Positions 1 through 5,673 of a stretch of 6,582 nucleotides of DNA are shown piece by piece (positions within the stretch are counted from its first letter, which is position 1; each line of letters starts with the position of its first letter). Source of the DNA: JBBQUP01 sp038212305 (GTDB lineage Bacteria > Bacteroidota > Bacteroidia > Bacteroidales > Marinilabiliaceae); contig JBBQUP010000135.1 of NCBI GenBank assembly GCA_038212305.1, positions 1 to 6,582 on the forward strand. Reading direction: 5' to 3'. The notes beneath the pieces are model-generated. The model did not search any database. It saw only the letters and a list, made by a program, of their open reading frames with translations, and was not told where the DNA came from. A program made the position numbers and the translations under genes.

Positions 1-11
1 ATGCATGAATG

Positions 12-81
12 TTAATGCCCTACGGGCAAAACAATCAATCGTACATGATTCTCTATTGATATTAATTCCCTACGGGAAAAT
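12..81. repeat. Pair of CCC-TAC-GGG hairpins
   Basis: Two copies of a 20-nt unit (12-31 and 62-81) are spaced exactly 50 bp apart. Each has a 5-bp stem around a TAC loop: TGCCC-TAC-GGGCA at 16-28 and TTCCC-TAC-GGGAA at 66-78. Both are preceded by TTAAT and followed by A-runs. They differ at the base pair closing the CCC/GGG stem (G-C in the first, T-A in the second), so pairing is kept although sequence changes. This suggests small dispersed hairpin repeats, but two copies prove little. Function unknown. Confidence 0.55.
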
Positions 82-150
82 TAGAAAATAAAGCTGCTTA
101 AGTTTTTCCGCAGACCTTAAGTATTAAAATATCTAGTGCGAATTGAATCT

Positions 151-315
151 CCTTACTTTTTGTTTTGATACAAAAAGTAACAAAAAAATCAAGATGAAAC
201 GATGCTACTACCCGCATGGCCTGCTCCTGCTCGCCGTTTCATCATAGCCAACGCACTTTCGCTACGCGAGTTGGGGTTTTAAGAACTGAACGCAAAGACA
301 GTGTGACGCACAGGG
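151..315. repeat. Composite inverted-repeat block, probable dispersed Bacteroidota repeat
   Basis: No reading frame of note is present. The block holds consecutive dyads. A perfect 10-bp stem TTACTTTTTG (153-162) pairs with CAAAAAGTAA (171-180) over an 8-nt loop. A perfect 9-bp stem GATGAAACG (193-201) pairs with CGTTTCATC (235-243) around a GC-richer 33-nt interior containing CTGCTCCTGCTCGC. CCAAC (248-252) pairs with GTTGG (270-274) around CGCTACGCG. A more GC-rich tail follows. From memory, similar TTACTTTTTG...CAAAAAGTAA plus GCTCCTGCTCGCC blocks recur between genes in many Bacteroidota genomes; this was not checked here. It could be a repeat, a non-autonomous mobile element or a structured RNA. 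The ends are approximate. Confidence 0.5.
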
Positions 316-379
316 TTTATGTGAAAAAATGACTATCCACTAATTTCACGAATCGAAGATCGACAAAAAAATAAATCAA

Positions 380-418
380 AAATCCCTGCTGCAATTCATC
401 GGTTACGCGCAGGGATTT
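380..418 (-). terminator. Terminator stem downstream of the P-II gene
   Basis: AAATCCCTGC (380-389) and GCAGGGATTT (409-418) form a perfect 10-bp stem with a 19-nt loop. Read on the minus strand, the stem lies about 20 nt past the P-II stop codon and is followed by TTGATTTATTTTTTT, as in an intrinsic terminator. The loop is longer than usual and the T-run is interrupted. It probably ends the amt to P-II transcript. Confidence 0.6.
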
Positions 419-439
419 CTTTTATAATTTATCGAAAGA

Positions 440-790
440 TTAAATAGCTAATCCTCCTTTTTCGCCTGTACGAATGCGAATACACTCTTCTAATGCGGTG
501 ATAAATATTTTCCCATCACCTACTTCTCCATCTGACCCATTGTGCGATCGAGCTGCATTTATAATAGCATTCACAGTAATATCAACAAACTCATCGTTAA
601 CGGCTATTTCGACCCTAATTTTTGGTATCAAACCAGGAATAACCTTAGCTCCACGATAAACCTCTTCTTTCATTTGTTTTCCATGTCCCGAAGCACGACT
701 AACAGTGATTCGTTCAATGCCAGCTTCAATGAGGCTCTCCCGAACCTGATCGAGTTGGTGACTTCTTATAATGGCTGTAATTAGTTTCAT
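440..790 (-). CDS. glnB: P-II family nitrogen regulator (GlnB/GlnK type), atypical loops
   Basis: This is a small cytosolic trimeric sensor of ATP/ADP and 2-oxoglutarate. Next to amt it most likely acts as a GlnK, gating the ammonium channel. Its 116 residues are close to the family norm (about 112). Family marks seen include Thr29, Gly37 and Gln39 (ligand-site region), Lys57 in the PKIRVE segment, GDGKIF at 91-96 and IRIRTGE at 104-110 (the conserved nucleotide-binding arginines). By alignment from memory with E. coli GlnB there are three oddities. The uridylylated Tyr51 is Val50, although the nearby Tyr46 is kept as Tyr45. The T-loop is one residue shorter. The B-loop before GDGK has about five extra residues (SHNGSDGEV). 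Uridylylation at the classical site is therefore not expected. The ATG follows an A/T-rich leader with no Shine-Dalgarno, normal for Bacteroidota. The family call is firm; glnB versus glnK naming is arbitrary. Confidence 0.95.
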   Translation of the reverse strand: MKLITAIIRSHQLDQVRESLIEAGIERITVSRASGHGKQMKEEVYRGAKVIPGLIPKIRVEIAVNDEFVDITVNAIINAARSHNGSDGEVGDGKIFITALEECIRIRTGEKGGLAI

Positions 791-802
791 GTGTTAAAAA
801 TT

Positions 803-837
803 AGTATTAAGAATCAAGTATCAAGACACAAGACTGA
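803..837. repeat. Five-unit heptad repeat between amt and P-II genes
   Basis: Five consecutive 7-mers share the start AG and mostly end in A: AGTATTA, AGAATCA, AGTATCA, AGACACA, AGACTGA. The array begins 12 bp upstream of the P-II start codon. From memory, arrays of the AGTATCA/AGACACA kind are scattered in Bacteroidota intergenic regions; no search was possible. It lies in the probable 5' untranslated part of the P-II cistron. Its function is unknown; it may be selfish or structural. Confidence 0.6.
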
Positions 838-991
838 TTTTCAGAACTTAAATAATTTCCGAATTCCCGCCAATACCCATCCACCTGTGTGCCAATTTAC
901 CTTTGCATGGATGTTTCATATGTTATGATGTATTTAATAAAAAACAAGTAAAATTTAAATCTCTCAAAAAAAAATGGTGAAAAGACAATGA

Positions 992-2311
992 TTAATTAGG
1001 ATTTAACATACCATAACCACGTTCGCCATGATAAGCATGATCTAATCCTTGCATTTCCTCTTCAGTTGTTGCTTTAAATCCAAATGTTTTATCAATAAGC
1101 CATACTAAAATAAGAGTCATTATAACTGCATATGCAATTGCTACACCTACTGCAATAGCCTGCACACCAAACTGCTGCCAAACGCTCCATGAACCTCCGT
1201 TTACCAAGGCTGCATCGGCCATCCAGCTATCGCGAATTAAAAAGGTCAATAATAATGCTCCAACGATTCCGCCAACACCATGAATACCAAAGGCATCCAA
1301 ACTATCGTCGTAGCCTAGTTTATTTTTAAGCATAATGGCCATGTAACAAATAATAGAAGCTGCAATACCTAATAACATGGCACCATATGGCTGAACAACA
1401 CCTGCAGCAGGAGTTACAGCAACTAGTCCTGCCAATACACCCGATACAAAACCTAAGGCAGTGGCTTTACCCAAATGATACCATTCGATAAACATCCAAG
1501 CCAATGCACCAGTTGCCGCAGCTACTTGCGTTGCCGTTAATGCTTGTGCTGTACTCAATCCACTTGAAATACTGCTACCTGCGTTAAAACCAAACCATCC
1601 TACCCATAATAATCCAGCACCCATTAAGGTCATTACTAAGTTGTTTGGACGCATCTGCCGCTTTGGATATCCTCTGCGAGCTCCAAAATAAAGTGCGGCT
1701 ACCAAACCACTCACTCCTGCCGAAATGTGAACAACAGTTCCACCGGCAAAATCAATTGCTCCTTTTGCACCTAAGTTAAACAAGAAACCATCTTCGGCCC
1801 AAACCCAATGACAAAGTGGATTATAAACCAATAATCCCCAAACAGTTATAAAAATAATATATCCTTTAAACGAAACGCGCTCAGCAAATGCGCCTGCAAT
1901 AAGTGCTGGAGTTATAATAGCAAATTTTCCCTGAAACATCGAAAAAACATATTCAGGTACGCCTCCAGGTAATATCGACTCATCGATACCATTTAAAAAA
2001 AGGTAGTCGCTGTTCCATCCAAACCATCCTCCCAGAACATTCGATCCGAAAGTCATACTGTAACTCACAGCTACCCATAACACACTCATAACCCCCATGG
2101 CTACAAAACTGTGCATCATTGTTCCCAAAACGTTTTTCGAACGAACCAAGCCGCCATAAAACATAGCCAACCCTGGAACCATTAATAACACTAAAGCTGT
2201 TGATGTAATCATCCAAGCTGTAGCACCACTATCAATCACCGGTGTGTCAGCAGCCATAGCAGTTCCAGCTACAGCCAACATTAAAGTCGTAAATAATAAT
2301 CTCCTCTTCAT
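992..2311 (-). CDS. amt: Ammonium transporter, Amt family
   Basis: This inner-membrane trimeric ammonium channel has 439 residues, within the family range. Residues 1-20 are a signal peptide (KRR, hydrophobic core, TAMA before ADTP), as in other Amt proteins whose leader is cleaved. About eleven hydrophobic segments follow. Key residues are visible: the FQGKF segment at 126-130 and GWFGFNAGS at 238-246 (phenylalanine gate region), Trp158, Asp188 in DFAGG (family signature), and the twin pore histidines His195 (VVHISAG) and His344 (FGIHGVGG). The tail ends in HGERGYG, typical of the C-terminus that contacts P-II. The frame extends upstream to 2404, but that extension would put 31 polar residues before the signal peptide and include the promoter, so 2311 is the start. 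It precedes the P-II gene by 201 bp, the reverse of the glnK-amtB order in E. coli; the two are probably co-transcribed and nitrogen-regulated (inference). Confidence 0.96.
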   Translation of the reverse strand: MKRRLLFTTLMLAVAGTAMAADTPVIDSGATAWMITSTALVLLMVPGLAMFYGGLVRSKNVLGTMMHSFVAMGVMSVLWVAVSYSMTFGSNVLGGWFGWNSDYLFLNGIDESILPGGVPEYVFSMFQGKFAIITPALIAGAFAERVSFKGYIIFITVWGLLVYNPLCHWVWAEDGFLFNLGAKGAIDFAGGTVVHISAGVSGLVAALYFGARRGYPKRQMRPNNLVMTLMGAGLLWVGWFGFNAGSSISSGLSTAQALTATQVAAATGALAWMFIEWYHLGKATALGFVSGVLAGLVAVTPAAGVVQPYGAMLLGIAASIICYMAIMLKNKLGYDDSLDAFGIHGVGGIVGALLLTFLIRDSWMADAALVNGGSWSVWQQFGVQAIAVGVAIAYAVIMTLILVWLIDKTFGFKATTEEEMQGLDHAYHGERGYGMLNPN

Positions 2312-2347
2312 ATTTAAATTGTATTGATTTGTCTTTTTTTCTCGATG

Positions 2348-2378
2348 CAAATATATTAATTTAATACCCTTTTTCAAA
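2348..2378 (-). promoter_or_regulatory. Bacteroidota-type promoter of amt
   Basis: On the minus strand, TTTG (2378-2375) is followed after 19 nt by TATATTTG (2355-2348). This matches the primary-sigma promoter described for Bacteroides (TTTG at -33, TAnnTTTG at -7). Transcription would start near 2341-2345, giving an untranslated leader of about 30 nt. Its position inside the longest possible amt reading frame is the main reason for choosing the start codon at 2311. Confidence 0.8.
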
Positions 2379-2404
2379 ATTTTATATAAATAAATTTGAA
2401 ACAC

Positions 2405-2633
2405 CCCTACATTTATATACCATCAACAAAAAATATACTATCTTTCAAACAACTACCCCCTACTAACAAGTAGTATGTTTGAAAAAATGACAATATCAAT
2501 TAAGTCTATCATTCAATCCAGTGATTCTCAATATTAAAATACTTTTTAATAAATACCTTAATTTTGACATCAAATTATTGACGCAAACTCAATTAATTAA
2601 CCTGCATTAGTTATTCACAAAAGATACAAACCA
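2405..2633. other. Divergent intergenic region between the amt pair and the sigma operon
   Basis: No gene is seen. The region holds the 2443-2484 dyad and, on the plus strand, TAATTTTG at 2559-2566, which fits the Bacteroidota -7 consensus but has no TTTG at the right distance upstream. A small palindrome TTTGA-CA-TCAAA (2563-2574) overlaps it. These are the best but weak candidates for the start region of the plus-strand operon. Confidence 0.4.
2443..2484. promoter_or_regulatory. Large dyad upstream of amt, possible operator
   Basis: TTTCAAACA + ACTAC (2443-2456) pairs with GTAGT + TGTTTGAAA (2470-2484) through 14 bp with one unpaired A at 2475 and a 13-nt loop. A competing inner dyad, CTACT-AACA-AGTAG (2460-2473), shares bases of the right arm, so the two folds exclude each other. 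CCCCTAC inside the loop (2457-2463) recurs at 2404-2410, 53 bp away, between the dyad and the amt -33 element. TATGTTTG at 2474-2481 on the plus strand resembles a -7 element but has no matching -33. It could be an operator for amt, or an RNA hairpin; no regulator is assigned. Confidence 0.5.
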
Positions 2634-2912
2634 GTGTCTGGCTATATCTTAAAAATGATGCATTTTGCTAAAACAATAACATTTGTAGATAAATACAAAC
2701 ATGCTTATTGTGTTGAAAAAGAGAATATTCGAAAAATAGCTATCGTGAAAACCAAAGCCGACACTTTATATTGTCATGTTTACTTATATCAATTTAATCA
2801 TATCCATTTTGATATTGTTAAGGATGGACGATATAAAAAAAGAAAAAAAATCTCGTTCAGATGCAACCCTAAATTTTTTATTCTGTCATTTAATAAAAAT
2901 CAAGTTAATTGA
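2634..2912 (+). CDS. Possible small leader protein of the sigma operon, unrecognised
   Basis: This open frame of 92 codons begins with GTG; a shorter start is ATG at 2655 or 2658, giving MMHFAKTITF. I recognise no family. The product is basic and rich in Lys, Tyr, His and Ile, with four Cys and a lysine-rich patch (KKRKK) near residue 69; no signal peptide or membrane span is clear. Two facts favour it. An open frame of this length is unlikely by chance in DNA this AT-rich with no gene in another frame. Its TGA also overlaps the TTG start of the sigma gene (TTGA, 4 bp), a layout used for translational coupling. Against it are the non-ATG start, weak G bias at first codon positions and no known homologue. 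It could equally be the chance leader of the sigma mRNA. Confidence 0.3.
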   Translation: MSGYILKMMHFAKTITFVDKYKHAYCVEKENIRKIAIVKTKADTLYCHVYLYQFNHIHFDIVKDGRYKKRKKISFRCNPKFFILSFNKNQVN

Positions 2913-3478
2913 ATCCTATTCAGTCGGACATACATTTTGAATTGGCAAAACAAGCCATTAAAGGAAACTTAGCTGCTCAAAAGCAAATATATGGGCTATA
3001 CGCAAAAGCTATGTTTAATATATGTGTTAGACTGATGAACAATTATCATGATGCGGAAGATATGTTGCAAGAATCGTTTAGTGATGTCTTTAAAAAACTA
3101 GAAACTTTTCGTTTCGAATCAACTTTGGGAGCTTGGATTAAACAGATTACGATTCATAAATGCATTAATGAATTAAAAAGACGAAAAGCACAACTCGAAT
3201 ATCATGATACACTTTCAAACTATGACGAAAATGAATCAGAACATTATAACGATTCCGAAGCATTAGAGCCAGATTACAGTGTTGATAAAATCCGACACGC
3301 CATGGCACTTTTACCTGATGGTTATCGAACGGTTTTTTCGCTTTATCTGATGGAAGGTTATGATCATGAAGAGATTGCATCCATTATTGGAATTAGCGAA
3401 TCGACAAGTAAAACTCAACTAATGAGAGCAAAAAAGAAATTAATAGAGATTATTAACCTTGGAAATTCAACCAACTAA
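2909..3478 (+). CDS. ECF-type RNA polymerase sigma factor (sigma-70 family)
   Basis: This cytosolic alternative sigma factor directs RNA polymerase to a dedicated promoter set, probably including its own operon. Of its 189 residues, region 2 covers about 27-93, with DAEDMLQESF at 48-57 and the promoter-melting/-10 recognition stretch ending in INELKRRK. An acidic linker rich in Asp, Glu and Asn spans about 97-125. Region 4 covers about 126-181, with LPDGYRTVFSLYLMEGYDHE and the helix-turn-helix IASIIGISESTSKTQLMRAKKKL. There is no ATG before the domain; TTG at 2909 lies directly after an in-frame TAA (2906-2908) and gives the usual short N-terminus. TTG at 2942 is an alternative. The next gene follows after 10 bp and encodes a likely anti-sigma, so activity is probably controlled by release from the membrane. 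The family is certain; the regulon is unknown. Confidence 0.92.
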   Translation: MNPIQSDIHFELAKQAIKGNLAAQKQIYGLYAKAMFNICVRLMNNYHDAEDMLQESFSDVFKKLETFRFESTLGAWIKQITIHKCINELKRRKAQLEYHDTLSNYDENESEHYNDSEALEPDYSVDKIRHAMALLPDGYRTVFSLYLMEGYDHEEIASIIGISESTSKTQLMRAKKKLIEIINLGNSTN

Positions 3479-3488
3479 ACCTTAGATT

Positions 3489-4022
3489 ATGAACGGTAGA
3501 CTGGATGATTTCATCAAAAATAACCGCGAGGAGTTTGATTTACTTCCCCCACCAGAACGTGTTTGGGAGAAGATTGAATTTAATAAACAGCAAAAACATA
3601 GGCTGACAATACATCCATGGCTCGTAATTGCAGCGGCAGCTTGTATGTTACTATTAGTAGCGATTCCAATTATTACAAACAGAAACCAATCACAATCAAC
3701 CAATTTGGAATTAACCACTGAAATGAGCGAATACAATGAAACCGCAATGTTTTATGAAACTCAAATACAATTCAAACAAAAAGAAATAATGCAACTAACG
3801 TCAACGAACCATTCTTTAATTCGTGAAATGAATCATGATTTAGTTGGATTAGACAGCATTATGATAGCTCTGAAAACCGATTTAAAAGATCAAATCGACA
3901 ACAGAGAAGTTGTGGACGCTATGATACAAAATTATCGTCTCAAACTTAGTATTCTAGAAGAGATCCTATCCTATTTGGATGAACAAAAAAAAGTATCCAA
4001 AACCGAAACACATGAAATATAA
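3489..4022 (+). CDS. Putative one-TM anti-sigma factor
   Basis: This is most likely the inhibitor of the ECF sigma factor encoded 10 bp upstream. Its 177 residues comprise a cytosolic N-terminal part (1-42) with FDLLPPPERVWEKIE at 16-30, one hydrophobic span at about 44-62 (PWLVIAAAACMLLLVAIPII), and a C-terminal part of about 110 residues. The last part is predicted mostly helical and possibly coiled-coil, with a closing AMIQNYRLKLSILEEIL segment. No zinc-binding HxxxCxxC motif is present, so it is not a ZAS-type anti-sigma. The N-terminal pattern and the VVDAMIQNYRLKL end resemble Bacteroidota proteins annotated as anti-sigma factors (recalled, not searched). Topology puts the C-terminal part in the periplasm, where a signal or protease could act. 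Its stop overlaps the next gene by 11 bp, supporting an operon. Confidence 0.75.
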   Translation: MNGRLDDFIKNNREEFDLLPPPERVWEKIEFNKQQKHRLTIHPWLVIAAAACMLLLVAIPIITNRNQSQSTNLELTTEMSEYNETAMFYETQIQFKQKEIMQLTSTNHSLIREMNHDLVGLDSIMIALKTDLKDQIDNREVVDAMIQNYRLKLSILEEILSYLDEQKKVSKTETHEI

Positions 4023-5103
4023 AATTTTTCATATCTCACTGCTACTGGCCTGGTTTATTTGTTTCGCTTTAGGAGCACAATCAACTGTTGAAACTAAAAC
4101 AATCGTACGTGCTTTTCGAGTATCGCCAACGTCAAAAATTTCTGTTTCAAATAAATATGGAAACTTAAGGGTGGAACTATGGGATAAAGATTCGATAAGG
4201 TTTGAAATAACACAAACCATTAATGAGAAAAACCCTGTGAAACTTGCCAAAATTCGTGACAATATCAGCTATCGTTTTGCTCAAATACCGAGTGGTTTAG
4301 AGGTTCAGACACTATTTAGTGAAAAACATTCATCTTTAATTAAAAATGTTAAAGAAGCAACCAATTACCTAGATCCACAGAACTTGCAATCGCGGATTAA
4401 TTATAAAATCACCATGCCGACCTATATAAACTTAACATTGGAGTTAAAATATGGCGACATAATTCTACCAACCCTTTCTGGAAATATAACCATTGACTTA
4501 TCCAATGGGAATTTACAAACTGGTGACTTCAATGCAACGTTAAACCTAAAACAATCGTTTGGCAATGCTTATCTCAAAAAAATAGCCCAAGGCGATTTAG
4601 ATTTAAACTTTGTTGAATTGCAATGCGAATCATCAAATAACTTACTCATCAACACCAAATCATCCACTATTATTATCGATCAATGTGGCACCCTTCGAAT
4701 TGACTCGCGTCGCGATCAGCTCACCATCCAAAACGTTGATGAATTATTTCTTACAACCTATTTCTCGACTATTCGACAATTAGACATTAACAAAACAGGT
4801 CAACTAAATTTTCAATATGGAAAAGTTTCAAACTTATCGGCAAGCCGTGAGTTGACAAAACTAATAATTGACAGCAGAATGTGCGATGTGAATTTGAAAA
4901 TGATTTCTCCTAAATCATATACAGCAGTTATTCAAGCTAAAAATACGCAAATCAATTTACCTACCGATTTAAAACCATTGCTAAGCAACTATAAATACAC
5001 GATCGAAAACAACCCGGTTAATTTTCAATTTGGAAAAGAACCATTTCAAAGTCAGCTTATTATCAACAACAGTGATTCGGATCTAACAATATCTCATAAA
5101 TAA
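4012..5103 (+). CDS. Secreted DUF4097-like beta-rich protein
   Basis: This 363-residue exported protein has a signal peptide at about 1-22 (MKYKIF, hydrophobic core, ALGA before QST). The rest is predicted to be repeated short beta strands with turns: VSNKYGNLRVELWDKDSIRFEI at 45-66, LKYGDIILPTLSGNITIDLSNGNLQTGDF at 145-173, then LNLKQSFGNAYLKKI and further rungs to 363. Such ladders with Gly-Asp or Gly-Asn turns are typical of DUF4097/putative adhesin proteins, often found behind sigma/anti-sigma pairs in Bacteroidota; the assignment is from pattern, not a search. The frame is open from 3979, but the earlier ATG would add a charged MNKKKYPKPKH before the signal peptide, so 4012 is chosen. 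It overlaps the anti-sigma stop by 11 bp. Its role is unknown; surface structure or sensor ligand is plausible. Four Cys at 17, 205, 225 and 291; C17 is not in a lipobox. Confidence 0.8.
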   Translation: MKYKIFHISLLLAWFICFALGAQSTVETKTIVRAFRVSPTSKISVSNKYGNLRVELWDKDSIRFEITQTINEKNPVKLAKIRDNISYRFAQIPSGLEVQTLFSEKHSSLIKNVKEATNYLDPQNLQSRINYKITMPTYINLTLELKYGDIILPTLSGNITIDLSNGNLQTGDFNATLNLKQSFGNAYLKKIAQGDLDLNFVELQCESSNNLLINTKSSTIIIDQCGTLRIDSRRDQLTIQNVDELFLTTYFSTIRQLDINKTGQLNFQYGKVSNLSASRELTKLIIDSRMCDVNLKMISPKSYTAVIQAKNTQINLPTDLKPLLSNYKYTIENNPVNFQFGKEPFQSQLIINNSDSDLTISHK

Positions 5104-5113
5104 TTGAAGTTTT

Positions 5114-5632
5114 ATGACACGACTATACTTAACAATTGTGCTTTCCCTTGTTTTACTTCCATCATTGGCATGGTCGCAAGATTATCAGCAAACAGTTAAA
5201 CTATCCAATGGCAAATACTGGGGTGTTTCAACAAAATACCTAACCAGCTTCGAATCAGGATACGAAGGTCATTTTCAATGGAATAGTAATGAAGTTCGCA
5301 GCACTCTAATACGATTGTACCAAACACCTGCTTTCCCTGAAAGATCAAGCAAATGGTTTTTCTGCTATGGATATGGTGCACATGTAGCTTGGTATCACAA
5401 ATATTCAATATACAATATATTTACACCATTCGACCCTCCTCGAAAGCATTTAAAACATTTTTTATCCGTGGGCGCCGATGCTTATATCGGGTTGGAATAC
5501 AGGTTTTTAAAACACCCATTTGTATTATCATTTGACTTGATGCCAAATTTCGAGTTTTTTGGTCCCAGATATTTCCGGATTAATTCAAACAGCGTTGCGC
5601 TTGGCATTGCCTACGTTATCAATAAAAACTAA
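5114..5632 (+). CDS. Small secreted beta-barrel-like protein, unknown function
   Basis: This 172-residue protein has a clear signal peptide at 1-21 (MTRLYL, Leu/Val-rich core, LAWS before QDYQ). The mature part is rich in Tyr, Phe, Trp and Gly in alternating patterns typical of outer-membrane strands, such as KWFFCYGYGAHVAWYHKY at 80-97, FLSVGADAYIGLEYRF at 116-131 and PFVLSFDLMPNFEFFG at 135-150. The length would allow a small barrel of about eight strands. It ends in NKN, without the C-terminal Phe common in barrels. It starts 10 bp after the previous stop and shows no promoter of its own, so it belongs to the sigma operon. No family is recognised beyond a resemblance to small Bacteroidota outer-membrane proteins. 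Confidence 0.75.
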   Translation: MTRLYLTIVLSLVLLPSLAWSQDYQQTVKLSNGKYWGVSTKYLTSFESGYEGHFQWNSNEVRSTLIRLYQTPAFPERSSKWFFCYGYGAHVAWYHKYSIYNIFTPFDPPRKHLKHFLSVGADAYIGLEYRFLKHPFVLSFDLMPNFEFFGPRYFRINSNSVALGIAYVINKN

Positions 5633-5673
5633 TTCTATTTACAAATAAATTACAAAATTTTAAAACTATTAAT

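Larger units (their letters stand above)
1..439. other. Gene-free region rich in hairpins
   Basis: No credible coding sequence is seen on either strand across these 439 bases. Besides the two repeat blocks and the terminator stem listed separately, two CTTAAG palindromes occur at 97-102 and 116-121, and a GTGAAA/TTTCAC dyad at 321-326/344-349. Base composition shifts from AT-rich (1-190) to more GC-rich (about 200-315), which fits an inserted element rather than decayed coding sequence. Confidence 0.6.

Noticed and set aside
1..84. CRISPR array
   Set aside because: Only two hairpin units, short repeats of about 20 bp, no further spaced copies and no cas genes.
151..315. Insertion sequence or transposase remnant
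   Set aside because: No transposase-like coding remnant and no matching terminal repeats with target duplication could be found; left as a non-coding repeat.
474..784. Plus-strand open frames opposite the P-II gene
   Set aside because: They lie antisense to a clearly conserved P-II coding sequence and show no domain or signal; shadows.
879..894. Sigma-54-like site upstream of the P-II gene on the minus strand (perfect TGGCAC -24 half)
   Set aside because: The -12 half reads TGGAT instead of TTGCA/T, so the essential GC is missing; it is also about 90 nt from the start codon. Attractive for a nitrogen gene but not supported.
1980..2216. Second minus-strand frame inside amt
   Set aside because: It overlaps the Amt frame throughout a conserved membrane region; a shadow.
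2474..2481. TATGTTTG as a plus-strand promoter for the sigma operon
   Set aside because: Matches the -7 form but has no TTTG 18-21 nt upstream and lies within the arm of the dyad.
3165..3736. Minus-strand frames opposite the sigma and anti-sigma genes
   Set aside because: Antisense to well-supported genes, with no recognisable product.
2909..3736. FecI/FecR-type iron or polysaccharide uptake regulator pair
   Set aside because: The one-TM protein lacks FecR features and no TonB-dependent receptor or SusD follows; the neighbours are a DUF4097-like protein and small barrels.
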